From: Parasponia andersonii | Lineage: Eukaryota > Streptophyta > Magnoliopsida > Rosales > Cannabaceae | Assembly: GCA_002914805.1 (NCBI GenBank) | Contig: JXTB01000165.1 | Location: forward strand, 694,586 to 758,585 | Length of the DNA: 64,000 nucleotides | Reading direction: 5' to 3' | In this document: positions 35,301 to 47,338 of the stretch, one piece after another | Layout of the letters: each line of letters starts with the position of its first letter | Position numbering within the stretch: position 1 is the stretch's first letter | Translations under genes and position numbers: made by a program | Notes under the pieces: model-generated | What the model saw: only the letters and a program-made list of their open reading frames with translations | Databases searched by the model: none | What the model was told of the DNA's origin: nothing

Positions 35301-37003
35301 TCATCCATTGCCTAAGGGTGTGACGACACTACTTGTTGGGTATTCACTTCACGATCATGACCGACAATGTAGCCACAAGCTACTTTCAAACTCAGAAAAG
35401 TTGAGTCCCAAGTAAGCTCGGTGGCAAGACTTCTTGGCAGAATTCGATTACAAGCTTAAATATAAGCCCCAGAAGGCCAATGTGGTGGCGGATGCCCTAA
35501 GCAGAAAGACAGAGTTGGCTGCCTTAAGCAGGTCTGATAGCAACTTGATAGAGAAAATCAAGGACTAGAACACGATGTTCTTGCAAAGAGCCTACTGCCC
35601 CTAGTGACGGAAGAAAAGACAAGACGTTTTGGCCTAAACAATGGACTTCTCTATGCCAAAAGCAATCGACTCTATATGCCTAAGTGGGAGGAACTTAAGA
35701 AAAGAGCTTATCAAAGAGTGCCACGATTCCTTGTGGGATGGTCACTTGGGTCAGAAACGCACTCTCGCTCTTATCAAAGCTATCTATTATCGGCCTCAAC
35801 TGAGGGGTGATGTTGAGACCTATGTATGAACTTGTCTTGTGTGCCAACAAGACAAGTTGGAACAACAATCACCGAGCGGATTGTTATAACCTTTCCCCAT
35901 TTCTGAGAGGCCATGGGAGAGTGTTTCCATAGATTTTATCACCAGCCTGCCTAAGTCAGAGGGCTTTGGCAGCATTATAGTGGTGGTTGATCGCTTCAGC
36001 AAGTATGCTACCTTTGTACCTACTTCACCTGATTGACTCACTGATGAGACCGCGCTGCTCTTTATGAAGCATGTCGTGAAGCTTTGGGGAGTCCCGTCAA
36101 ATATCATAAGTGATCGCGATCCCCGATTCACTGGAAGGTTTTTGACAAAATTGTTCAAGTTGATGGGTTCAAACTTGAACTTTTTTACTAGCTTTCACCC
36201 CCAAAAGGATGGCTAGACAGAAAGGATGAATGCCTTGCTAGAGTTATACTTGAGGCACTTTGTGAGTGCCAACCAAAAAGATTGGGCAAAATTACTTGAT
36301 GTAGCTCAATTCTCTTTTAACCTTCAAAAGAGTGAGTCTACAGGCAAGAGTCCTTTTGAGATAATCATGAATCAACAACCTATGACTCCACATATCTTAG
36401 TGGTAAATTACAGTGAGAAGAGTCCTGCGGCATTCAAGTTTGCTAAGGCATAGCATGAGCAAGCGGAGTTGGCTATGGCCTACTTAAACAAAGCTTCTAA
36501 AAGAGTAAAGAAATGGGCCGACAAAAAGAGAAGGCACATTGAGTATCAAGAGGGGGATTTATTCTTGTCAAACTATTGTCCTAGCAATTCAAAACCTTAA
36601 GGACGGTGCATTAAGGGTTGGTGCACAAATACGAGGTTCCATTTCTGGTACTTAAGTGTGTGGGTAAGGTTTCCTATAAGCTTCAATTCCCTACCAAGTT
36701 AAAGACTTTCCATGTCTTCCATGTTAGCATGCTAAAACCCTACCATGGAGATGAGGAAGATCCTTTAAGAGGCGAGTCCAAAAGGGCTCCTACTACGGTG
36801 GTAACCTCTTTTGATAAAGAGGTGGAGTGTATTTTGACTGATTGCTTGATCCGCCGACGTGGTGTTCCTAATTATCGAGAATATGTAGTGAAATAGAAGA
36901 ATTTACCCGAGGCCGAGGCTAGCTAGGAGCATGAGGATGTCTTGTGGCAATTCAAAAACCATTTCGAGCGGTTCAAAATCGATGGCGTGACAGGGATGTC
37001 GTG
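32392..37003 (+). pseudogene. Chromovirus gag-pol polyprotein with chromodomain, broken
   Basis: Frame opens at ATG 32392 (MKTMTATPVLLEV). A long coiled coil (32500-32780) precedes the gag core (KVEVPKLKTFNG, about 32830-33240) and a CX2C..HX4C knuckle (33480-33530) with an inner stop. The protease site reads NTGA at about 33713, so the catalytic Asp is Asn. Reverse transcriptase spans 34240-35000 with YLDDI near 34732, followed by RNase H (35150-35520) and the integrase HHCC and DDE region (35720-36430). The chromodomain (VECILTDCLIRRRGVPNYREYVVK ...) is at 36820-36975. Stops at TGG, CAG, CAA or CGA positions explain most breaks, for example two Trp codons in the chromodomain. In intact elements the chromodomain guides integration to heterochromatin. 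Confidence 0.93.
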
Positions 37004-37009
37004 AACTTG

Positions 37010-37021
37010 AGTGGGGGAGGG
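37010..37021 (+). other. Polypurine tract of chromovirus
   Basis: AGTGGGGGAGGG ends directly before the 3' LTR. Confidence 0.85.
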
Positions 37022-37675
37022 TGTTACGCCTTGCTCATTTGGCTCCCTAAAATCCAAATATTACTGCTCATGATTCTAAGTTTCTCTATATATACTGCTC
37101 ACCCAAAAGGATATAGGAAGGCCCTAGAACGTGGTGGACACTTCTAGAATGATCAAGAGAGGTCTTAGCCGTGCTAGAAGACTCTAGATGGTGCTACTAA
37201 GTCCTAGAAGGCTCTAGACAAGACTGGATATTGCTAGATGAGTTGGACGGTACTAGAAGCTCCTAGAATGACTTAGAAGAGCCAAGATGGTGGATGAACC
37301 TTCTAGAAAGATCTAGGTCATGCTTGTTCTAGATTTCTCTATGTAAATTTATTATAAATATTACCACTTTATTTGAGAATATTCTAGGCCCTTTGTAAGA
37401 TCATGCTACTTGGCACAATCATAACCCTTGGTTGATTTAGGCTTTGCCTATATAAAGGACCCATTGGGTTCATTTGTACACAAGTCCTATTTATGAAAGT
37501 TATAAGCATTCTAAGAGTAATATAAAACATTCATTCAGTCAAACTCTCTTATCGTTTGCCATTTTGTCTCATAACTTACTCTAAGTCCCTTTCTTGAGTG
37601 TTGGTAGACTGATTTGGTGTGACGGATTGTACTAAGTGCCGCACAATTGTCTAGTTTGAGGCTAAGGTCGTGACA
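37022..37675 (+). repeat. 3' LTR of chromovirus
   Basis: 654 bp, TGTTACGCCTTG to TCGTGACA, same layout as the 5' LTR including TATATAAAG and the CTAGA-rich middle. The first 140 bases show about 25 differences from the 5' copy. Confidence 0.93.
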
Positions 37676-37955
37676 TGGTGCTTACTTGCTATGTCTTAGG
37701 GCTTTTAACATGATTACTGGACCTTTGCATTGAGAGCTGCTACCAAGAGCGAGGTATTATATATGGTTGTTTCATACTTATGATTCTTCACGGCAAAGAG
37801 TGACTTTGCATGTGCATGTGAGTCATCTTTATTGATATAGTGAAACAAGCAATTTTCTTCTTTTGAATTGAAACCATAATTATTTTCATTTATTTAAAAG
37901 GACAACATCTTTAGACTTTTTTCAAGATCTGTACATGTTATATTGACTCATTTTT
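37676..37955 (+). repeat. Direct repeat flanking chromovirus, right copy
   Basis: Begins exactly at the first base after the 3' LTR (TGGTGCTTAC) and matches 31393-31675. It lacks four bases (TTAT) present in the left copy near position 30. After TATTGACTCATTTTT the two flanks diverge. Confidence 0.9.
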
Positions 37956-39780
37956 TTCCACTTAGGCTATGCTAAAATATTTAGATGGCAGTCTATTGTA
38001 TAATAAAATATCTAGCTATATATGAGGTCATTATTCCTTGAATTTCCCTTATTTGTAATTTACTGGGCTACAAATAATCAGGTACGGTGAAAAGTCAACT
38101 TTATTATATGAATTGTAACTACCATTTGCTGGAATATATTATTTTCATGGAAAATATGAATCCCCATTAACATATAGCAAAAAGTAACTTTGTAAAAACT
38201 AAATAATTTAAATGTCACCAAGAAAGCCCTTAATAATTTCAGATAAGACGTAGGTTTCTATGAAAAAAAAAATGTGTACATAATGTATGTGTTCGCTTGC
38301 CTTATATAGATCGATTATCTTCTGACGGATAGTTTTTGGTATTTTAGTTGGGTGTAGTGACTTGTTCACTTGCTCGAGATATTGGATCTATTTATATGTG
38401 GCTTAGCGCCATATTGGACCAGCAAGTAGATACCAATAATAATTTTTTTTTCCTTTCCCCTCTCCTATAATACTCATTAAATAGTGATAAAAGCTACTCC
38501 TACGGGTTGATAAAATATTATTTTTCACTCTACAAAGCTAATATTTAAAATACAACGCTGAATATTCTGATTTAGGGACTTTCTGTTATTAATGTAACAA
38601 AAAACTTGACTAAAAGACCAAATGAAATAGTTTGAAGAAATATTGGCTACCACAGAACACAGAGAGATGATAATCATAGCAGAGATTGATTATTCACTTG
38701 TTGAGCTTCGAAGGTTGTGTTACCCTCCAACCTTGCAACTTTTTTCTCTTTATTTTCTCTATTCAATAATGTCTTCAATTTTCCTTAAAAAAAATGTCTT
38801 TCAATTTGTAGAATTATTGTTATTCTATTGTTACATATTGTTTCAAATTATTCAGCTAAAACCTGCTGTTATGAAGGCAATGGCGAGATGATCTCTACCA
38901 GTTGGTAGATGCCCAAAGGTTGAACTCTGAATGATTGGATCCGAAGCTGGTAGAAGCCTCTTATAGAATAAAGAGGTTCTAATTAAGAAAGGTCTGTACC
39001 AATACATGTAATAAAATGATCTTAACTTTTGCTACTTCTTTTATGATCTTCATGAGATTCGGGTACTATTAGAAAACCAACCCTTTTAAATTCGAACTTA
39101 TGAATTGGAAGGTGAGAAAACATAGCCATATGAAAGGAGGAAAAGATAATCAGTTTGCAATCATCAATTTATTCAAGAATATTGACTTATTTTCCATTGG
39201 TACATAGTTTCTTACTCAAAATCTCTATGACATGGCAATGTAAATATGTTCTTTAACATGAACTGAGCAGAGAATATATAGTTCCATTTTCATTTTCTAT
39301 AGAAGGACATTAGTATTGTATTTAGTCTATGCAATGGACTTTTACTAATCTGGTTTATCCATATATGTTACCAATCATAACCGTCAACCGACAATATTCT
39401 TCTGACCTTTAAGCAATTACCCATGTCCCTGCTTTAATAAGGGTTTATGGGATTGGTAGGGTAAGAATTACGTCTCTTGATGATCTCCTTAATGGACACG
39501 AAACACTCTTCTAAGAACGGTTAACTATGAAAGAGACAAATTTGTAGTAATATAGTATAAACCGAATTAAGAGAGAGAAGAGACGAAAGTGCCAGTAATA
39601 GAGCAAGCACTTCTCTAATGACCAACCGAGAGGAGAGAAACAAATGAGAAAAGCACGTGCAATGCGCGTGCTTTCCCTTTATAGTATATATATATACATG
39701 TAGCTTGAATATATGAATTGTATGAAAATTGTATTTAAAGCCCAAAGAATTGTGAAATTGTGTATACAGAAGTTGTTGCA
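37956..39780. other. Intergenic, no gene seen
   Basis: AT-rich. The open frames near 38643 and 39521 are short, low-complexity or composed of common residues only and have no motif. The right end is the 3' flank of the minus-strand DYW PPR gene. Confidence 0.6.
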
Positions 39781-41945
39781 TCACCAAAAATCATTATATG
39801 AACAAGATCCATCTTTAAAACGGTGAAACCGGTTCCTGTCCCTTAAAACTATTTCCCTGTTATAAACTTTTGAGATAAGCTTCATAGCGGTATGGCAATC
39901 AGTGCAAACACGAAGGTTTTTCACAACTCGGATCGGCGTCCCAGGAGTTGTACTCAAGGGGCCGAAGGCAATTGCCAGCTTTTCGCTATGGAGGCCAAGT
40001 TCAGTCTCGTTGTTGTCTCCTTCTTCATCTGTATCTAACAAGACCTCTGATTTCTCAGGAGCATAACCAGCTTTCTTTAATTTGATGTTCATGTCGTCCA
40101 ACATTTGGTAGATCTTTGTGGTTTCCGGGTGACAAGAATCGTTCTTTACAAATTCATGGAGAAATCCATTGATCTCAATCCGACTGCAGTCAATGGGCTC
40201 GCTTATGTTTCTTTCTTCCATGAGCTGCCTGATTCTTTTAGCTTCCTTCCATTTCTTGAACGAGCTATATATGATTGACAAAAGCATGTAGGTTCCTTCG
40301 TTTTCTGGATCAAGTTCTAGAAGTTGTTGAGCTGCTCTTTCTGCCACTTCAAGGTTTCCGTGGATTCTGCAAGCCCGGAGAAGGCCCCCAAGAACAAAAC
40401 GATCTGGTGCCATTGGCATCTCCCGAACCAACTCCTCTGCTTCTGCTATTCTTCCAGCTCGGCCTAATAGGTCGACCATACAACCATAGTGTTCAACGCT
40501 AGGCTGTATGCCGTACCTACTAGACATAGACTTGAAATGTGTAATTCCTTCATCAATTAATCCAGCATGACTACAAGCAACCAGTACACCAATGAAGGTT
40601 ACTGCATCTGGTTTCACCCCATTGATCTGCATCTCATGGAAGTACTTCAAAGCCATCTCTCCTTCTCTGTTCATTGCGAGACCAGTGATCAAGGCAGTCC
40701 AAGTCATGACGTCTTTCTCAGGGAGTTCTTGGAAAATTTGTAACGCAGATTCTATTCCGCCACACTTTGCATACATGTCAACAAGCGTGGTTCCAAGGGT
40801 TACATCCACCTCAATGTTCTCCTTCTGGACATAAGCATGTAACCACTTACCGAGACCGAGTGCGCCCAAATAGATGCAAGCAAGCAGCAAACTGACCATT
40901 GTCACCTTATCCCCCTTTTCTCCCTTGAGCTGCATTTCACGGAAGAGGAGCAAAGCCTCTTCATAATCACCGTCCTCGACATGTCCGTTGATCATGATGT
41001 TCCAACAAAACAAATTTTTCTTCGGCATGTTGTTGAACAAATCTCGAGCTAGCGATACACATCCACACTTGCAGTACACATCCATAAGAGCCGTACTGAC
41101 CGCGACATGAGATTCAAAACCATTTTCATGAGCGTAGTTGTGCAACCGTTTTGCTGTTTCCAAATCCCTCGCTTTGGCACATGCACCTAAAACATTGACC
41201 AATGGAATCTCATTAGGTTTCACATCACTTGTCAACATCCTATCGAAGAGCTCTACGGCTTCAGCAGGTTCATCCCATTGGGTGTAAGCACCCATGATTA
41301 TCGTCCAAGCAACCACAGTTCTGTCAACCATTTTGTCGAACACCATTCGAGCAGAAACCAAACATCCGCAATTCGAGTAAAGTGTTCTGTATATAAGAAT
41401 CCGAAGCTAATCCCAACTTGGTAGATTGACAGTGACGCTGCTTTCCTTCTCGCAAGTCCCCAGAAGACTTGAACAAAGAGGGGAACGTAAACCGGTCGGG
41501 TTCGAAACCATCGGAAATTATTTCCCGGTAGAAAAGAATGGCCTCAAGAGGCCAATCTCTATTGGTGTAACCTCGAATGATGGAGTTGCAGGTGTAAGTG
41601 GTGGGATTGGGGATTTGGGCGAAGACGAGGCGGGCATAAGGGAGGCTGCCGTTGTCTTCATCGAGAGCGCAGAAGGCGATGATTTTGGCGGCAGTAAAAG
41701 CGTCGAAGAAAAGGGCCGGTCCGGAGCATCTGGGCGTGAATTTGCTTGAGCTGGGACATGTCTGAGCATTTCTCTAGCAATGTCAGACATGTGTGAGCTC
41801 CAATTGGATTGTTGTTGGTGGCGATATATGTGGTGGAAGCCGTGACGGCGGCGGCTGCCACTGCCGCCAAGTTGGGTTTGCAGAAAGGAGAGTTATAGGA
41901 AGATAAGGGCGGTTTTATGTGGTGAAGGAACAGAGGCGCAGCCAT
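39781..41945 (-). pseudogene. PPR protein, PLS-DYW class, two frame breaks
   Basis: The main frame (about 41377-39781) encodes P/L/S repeats, E and E+ motifs and a C-terminal DYW deaminase. The deaminase has its HxE site in GLHSEKLAIAFG, the zinc-binding CTDCHTAMK, and the end SYNDFW (DFW rather than DYW). Upstream the frame changes twice. From the ATG at 41945 (MAAPLFLHHIKPP) frame a runs to about 41716, where GGG at 41713-41715 seems to have one base too many. Frame b continues the repeats (AFTAAKIIAFCALDEDN ...) to about 41380, and a small deletion there leads into frame c. In sum about 700 codons would form one protein starting with a plastid-like, Ser/Ala-rich presequence. DYW proteins do C-to-U editing of organelle transcripts. 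It may be a recent pseudogene, or a functional gene with sequence errors; the intact deaminase favours the latter slightly. Confidence 0.85.
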
Positions 41946-43712
41946 TGCCGTTTTGTTAGTTATTTTCTGTTATGAAAAGGAAATATGCCTTTCCCGCAAT
42001 ATGTACGTTTAACAGTCACTTGTGACACTACTTTGTCTAATTGGTAAAACCACATTTACGTCTAGCAAATATTTTTAAAGTTCAAATCCTTAACTTCAAG
42101 CAAAACAAAAATTGTAGATTTACCCTCTCAATTTTTTTTTAATATATATTAAATATTATATATTTTTCAATAAGTGCTAAATTATGCTCGGTGTTTGGAC
42201 CTTGTAGGTAGGCACCTTCCCCCACCCCTATGTTCTTTTTAACATGCTTTAAGCCACGGAACTAAGTGAGAGTCCATTTCACTCCCAACTTGCTTTACAA
42301 CTTTGATCTGCACGACATATGAAAACACTACAAAATTCCGCTTTTAACTTTAGATACGCGTGTAATCCACTAATCTTAGATTACAAGACTAATTAATTAA
42401 GTTGTTGAATTTGATTAGAGTAAAAGCTCATATCAAACATAGATAAAGCGAACTACTCGCTTTCTTTGTCAACCAAAATATGCTAATTCGACAATTTTAT
42501 AAATGACCAAAGAAAGACCTGAAAAATTGGCCCTCCACCGCTCCACTTCAGTTTTCGTCAAGGTATAGCAACATGAACCATTCCTCCCCCTAATAATTAT
42601 ATTTATTTTATTAATCCCCGTGCTTTGTTTTAGGTATATGCTAACGCCATGCTTGTTTATTTTTCTTTTCTCTCATTTTATTCTTCATATGCAATATACA
42701 TTTGTCATTATTCTTTTTTTTTTTGGTTTTTTTTTTGGGGGAAAATTTCATTTTCATCTATTTTTAATCTGTAATCGCAAAGTTTATATCACTATAATCC
42801 CCAACATCAATCTTACGTAATGGAAACGATTATGATATTTACCCACTAAATAGCTGACATGGGTAAGCGGTCAGCAAAAAACTAATCCAAAAGTCAAATT
42901 AAAGTGGCTAAAGAAAAGGCATAAACATAGTATTAACTTTTTTTCCCCCTTGATAAATATAGTTTAATTAAGATATGTGCGTTCTGCTCTCAAATTATTA
43001 TTTGGGGTAGATAAGTTGACTAAACTCACCAATAAATTGTTCACCCTTCTTGATTCAAAATAAATAATAATGACAATGATAAACTTAAAAGAAAATAAAA
43101 GAAGCATGGTTCATCCGAGACCATGCAAATCTTGTGAAGACAACATATAAAAGCTAAAAGCACAAATATGAAGAAAAGGGCAAACCCATGACCTTATAAC
43201 TATTAATTATAATTAGAACTACCTGAAAAAAAAAAAAAAAGAAGCTTAGATTACATCAAAACGAAGCATATCCCAAAGTCCAAAAAGTAGAATCGTAGTC
43301 GGCCTACTGAAAAAATGTTTTGAGACAATTGAAATCCGATTCAACACTATGGACACTACGACTATAAAAAGTGAAAAAAAGAGTCAATTTCTGTCCACAA
43401 TTTCCACCGCCCATTTCGCTAACCATGACCATCAAACGAAAGATTCTTTGTTGGACCCTTTTGTCTGCTAATTGTGTATCATTAAGTTCAACTGAGCACG
43501 CCTTAATATTATAATTCCAATTCTATTTTTTAAGAAACGAAAAATAGTATTCAACAAAACTCTTCCATTGCATTATGAAAAAAAAGTCGCCCAAAATTGA
43601 AGCAAACTAAACCACCCACTATATATATAGATATATTAAAGTCAAATTAAAACCATACCTTTAAACACCAAATAATAATATTCCTCAAAAAAAAAAAAAA
43701 AAAACGAACCAA
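41946..43712. other. Intergenic, no gene seen
   Basis: AT-rich flank of two genes that point away from each other (PPR on minus, F-box on plus), so it should hold both promoters. No clear TATA/G-box pair was picked out. Poly-A runs at 43225-43240 and 43687-43704. Confidence 0.55.
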
Positions 43713-44912
43713 ATGGGAAATTTTCGAACTCCATCATCAACAAACGACATTGGGTTTTGCCTTCTCCCGTCGGAACTCATAGAAAGGATTCTAATCGGCT
43801 TAGCCTTGCCAGAAATCATCCGATTCAAGCTGGTGGCCAAAAACATCGCCGCGATCATCTCCAACCGCGATTTCGTTCGTCAGTTCAACTCGCGCTGGGG
43901 TTCCGCCACGTGGCTCTTCCTCTACAAGAAACGACGCCGTTGCGACTCCGTGCTCGACGGCTTCGCCGATCAATCGGACCGTTGGTTCCGGTTCTCGATC
44001 TCCGATTTGTTGAAGCCCGTGATTTTTCCGGGTGAGGATCTCTTTTTCTTGACGGCGAGTGGGAATCTTTTCCTTTTCGCCTCCAACACTCTTCAGTCTG
44101 TTATTACCGTTAATTTGGTTACTAATACCGTTAAGAAGATCCCTCCCAGTCCTTTAGGTCGACGTGGCACCTGTTCCTGGCGGAGATCCGGGATGAAATT
44201 GGTGCCCGGTCCAAGCGGGTCGGATCATTTCCGGTTCTTGTTCGCGGAGCTTGTCGGGAACCGGGCGATCGTGCTTGATTACGACTCGGAGACTGACAAG
44301 TGGCGGTCTGTGGAAGGGGAGGATGTTCGGAGTTTGCCACGTGTTGGTGAAAGAGAGGGGGGTTATATTTTTCTAACCCTGATTAATCGAGCAAGCGAAA
44401 GTGTTGTAATTGCGATTAAACCCGAGAGTAACACGCCTATAATCCTACGGCCGAGATTTGACGGTAGGAGGACCGAGAACAGGCAGTTGACCGTTGGATT
44501 TAGTTGGGGGAACCGTATCGATCGGCTACACGTGTACGGCGATGGGTTCATGATGATCGTCAAATCAGATGGCCTAGATGGAGCCAACTCAGGTGGAGTA
44601 AGGATTTTGAGTGGCATAGAGATGTGGGGCTTGGGAACAGATGGCAGGCAGTGGCAGTATATATCCGAGCTCCCAAACTCATTGATGCAGCAGATTAATA
44701 AGCCTTATGGGGTTATGACAGGGTGTTTGGAGGGTAGAAATGGTATAGTCAGGGCTGTTTTGATGTCTAACTTTGAGGGGTTATGGGACATAATTTGGGT
44801 ATGCTATGACATTGGGAGGAAAGAGTGGAAGTGGGTCCCACTCCCTGATTGCAAGATGAAGGGTCTCAATATGGCTGGAATTGCCTTCTCTTCAGGCCTC
44901 ACCCTATCATGA
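43713..44912 (+). CDS. F-box family protein
   Basis: Single-exon frame of 399 codons. Residues 16-60 (FCLLPSELIERILIGLALPEIIRFKLVAKNIAAIISNRDFVRQF) form an F-box: LP..L...IL..L....I...K.V.K....I.S...F. The rest (about 65-399) resembles the kelch/beta-propeller-like C-terminal region of plant F-box proteins, with blocks such as WRSVEGEDVRSLPR, WQYISELP and WKWVPLPDC at roughly even spacing. F-box proteins bind SKP1 through the F-box and bring a substrate to the SCF ubiquitin ligase; the substrate here is unknown. The ATG is preceded by an A-rich leader (ACCAAATGG). GC content is clearly higher than in its surroundings. No break seen. Confidence 0.85.
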   Translation: MGNFRTPSSTNDIGFCLLPSELIERILIGLALPEIIRFKLVAKNIAAIISNRDFVRQFNSRWGSATWLFLYKKRRRCDSVLDGFADQSDRWFRFSISDLLKPVIFPGEDLFFLTASGNLFLFASNTLQSVITVNLVTNTVKKIPPSPLGRRGTCSWRRSGMKLVPGPSGSDHFRFLFAELVGNRAIVLDYDSETDKWRSVEGEDVRSLPRVGEREGGYIFLTLINRASESVVIAIKPESNTPIILRPRFDGRRTENRQLTVGFSWGNRIDRLHVYGDGFMMIVKSDGLDGANSGGVRILSGIEMWGLGTDGRQWQYISELPNSLMQQINKPYGVMTGCLEGRNGIVRAVLMSNFEGLWDIIWVCYDIGRKEWKWVPLPDCKMKGLNMAGIAFSSGLTLS

Positions 44913-47304
44913 AATTAATTAAACAACTGTGTATAACATAAGCTGCTGGTTGGGGGCAACTTGCTTTGTCATTTTGCTCTTTCTTTTCTTTTCTTTTCTT
45001 TTCCTAAAAACACCGAAAATGATAACATATATGTAATATGAACATGGCTTGTCTTTCTTTTCTTAACTGAATGCTAAGTTAAGTTTACTTTCATGTTCCC
45101 CTCAAAAGAAAGCTTTCTTTTCAAGTCAAGTGTACTGGGAAATGGATATTTTTTGCTAAATCTTGGGAAATGGACTTTGAGTACTAGTGTTTTTCTGGGG
45201 TTAAATTACTATTCTAAAGCCACATTTACTGAACAGAATAAAAAATAATCCAGGAGAAATAATAGAATTTCATTTCATACGTAATTAATTAGTATGTAAA
45301 TATTTAGAATGAAATTTTTTTTTTATCATTCTTATTTCTCTTCGTTATGATCTACATATTAGTAAACATACCATAAGAGTGTTACATAGAATGATCGTTT
45401 TAGGAAAATTATAATATTAGTGATGGATATTCATTGTATTTATGCTCATAAATATAGTGACTTTAAATGTATTGTGACATTCTTATAAAAGGGTCGTTTT
45501 AAAAAACAATCCTAAAAGCTCATTTTTGTATTTAATCAATTTTTAGCTCAGAGCACAGTATATGGCCAAGTTCAAAATTTTATAACTAAATGTCTAATTT
45601 TCTTAATGACAAAAATAAAAATACAACATATTCCATAATTAAAACTTTAAAATGAATGGATATTTAACTATAATTTTTAAAATATGGACATCTACTTAAA
45701 CTAATTTAAGAAATTCGTCATCTACTTAATTTTCTCCTATAAGAGTCTTTAAAAAAATAAATAGACTTTAGTGTGAACTAACTAGTTATTTAACTATTTT
45801 TTGACTCAAAATTTAGCATATAACTAAACTCAAAAATTTATAACTAAATGTACAAAATATTAAATAAAAAAATAATATATTCATAATTAAAATTCTAAAA
45901 AATTAAACATTTACCTATAACTTTTAAAATATAAATATCTTCTTAAACTAATTTAAAAAATAAATTATTTACCTAATTTTCAACTTTCTTCGGGGTCTCC
46001 CTTTTGGTAGTGGCTGACTAAGCATAAAGCTTTTATAGTCACGTGTACTATGCTGGGCCGAAAGCCGACTTAGTTGGGCTTTGTGGAGAAACAGCTCGGT
46101 TGGGCCCGACAGCAACCAAAGGAAAAGCAAAAACTTTATTGGGGCTTCGGTGATGATGATCATTGTAGGAAGAATTACTCATACTGCAAATTTCGAGAAC
46201 TTAAAAATCAAATTAATTAATTAGAACCATGTTGACAAGACTTAATGAAAATCTGAATATTCATAAGCATACTTTACCATATACTTTCTCAAACATTATA
46301 CATATATTTTGCAAATGACATTTAAGAGGCCCGAATCCAATGAAATTGCGGAAAGAAAGCAAAAGATTTTTGGGGGACATCAAGCTCCAACAATATCAAG
46401 TCTCATGATATGATTGCATTGCATGATGGAAGTCCTCAACCAAGAATTCTAGTACGATTGAAAATGAGTTTACGAGATAATCTAAGCATGGTAAAGGTCC
46501 CTTGTCGATCCACATGGAAAGAAGAGAGAATTTTGGTACTCCAATTTAGACCATTTTCAAATATCTTGATAAAATTATTGGTAAATAGGAGGGAGGGAAA
46601 AAAATTTGACCAAGAAACGTTACTCTTTGCTTTCGGTTTTGTGTAGATGTGTATCTCTCTCTCTCTCTCTCTCATATATGATTATGATATGTATTCAGTA
46701 ATGCAATAACGTGATAATGTCAGCTAAAAGAACGGAATGGGGCACACAATAGGGATGTCTGTCCCAAACACAACATGTTCTCAAAGGGAATAACCTGGTC
46801 CCCAACACTCCCCTCAACCCTCCTCTTCTCAATGCTTGCCATGCCAGCGCACAAATACATAAATGTTGATACAATATATATGACTTCCATTGTTAAAAAA
46901 GAAAGAAAGAGAAAAATCTGACACCGCGTTTACGGATGTCTGATTTTATCCGAATTTCATACAAGAATCAAATAGTATATAAATCTGACGGAATTTAAAT
47001 CTAACAGTTTAGAAATATTCATGGACGAATAGATTGAGTTTGTGTTTACGGTGATTGTAGGCATAATTAATTCTTATTGGTATTATTGAAAATGTAGATT
47101 GGAAGTTTACTTTTGGTTCTCAAAACTCCCCTTTACGTGTCAGCATCCTATTCCCTGATCCTAATCAAACATCTGGTCCTCGATTCGAACACTTTGCTTA
47201 GCACTTAAATTCGTGCTTTTTGGGACTTTTCAATTGCTATAGCCAGGGTCCCAAATTCCATGTTACTCTGTAGACCACTTCCACAGCCTTCACAGCGTGC
47301 AGCT

Positions 47305-47338
<34 letters not shown>

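Larger units (their letters stand above)
31693..37675 (+). mobile_element. Ty3/gypsy chromovirus, two LTRs, decayed
   Basis: LTRs at 31693-32336 and 37022-37675 enclose primer site, gag, protease, reverse transcriptase, RNase H, integrase and C-terminal chromodomain, in gypsy order. The flanks GTTCA (left) and TGGTG (right) do not match, so there is no 5-bp target duplication. Instead a roughly 280-bp direct repeat lies on both sides. The LTRs differ from each other by about 10-18 percent by eye, mostly transitions. All genes are broken by stops. Confidence 0.93.

Noticed and set aside
38643-38891. 82-codon frame after the chromovirus, considered as another thiolase exon
   Set aside because: No thiolase block could be matched and the frame crosses a T-rich tract.
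45969-46163. 64-codon minus-strand frame next to the GC-rich island
   Set aside because: No homologue recognised, no TATA or leader in the right position, and length within chance expectation.
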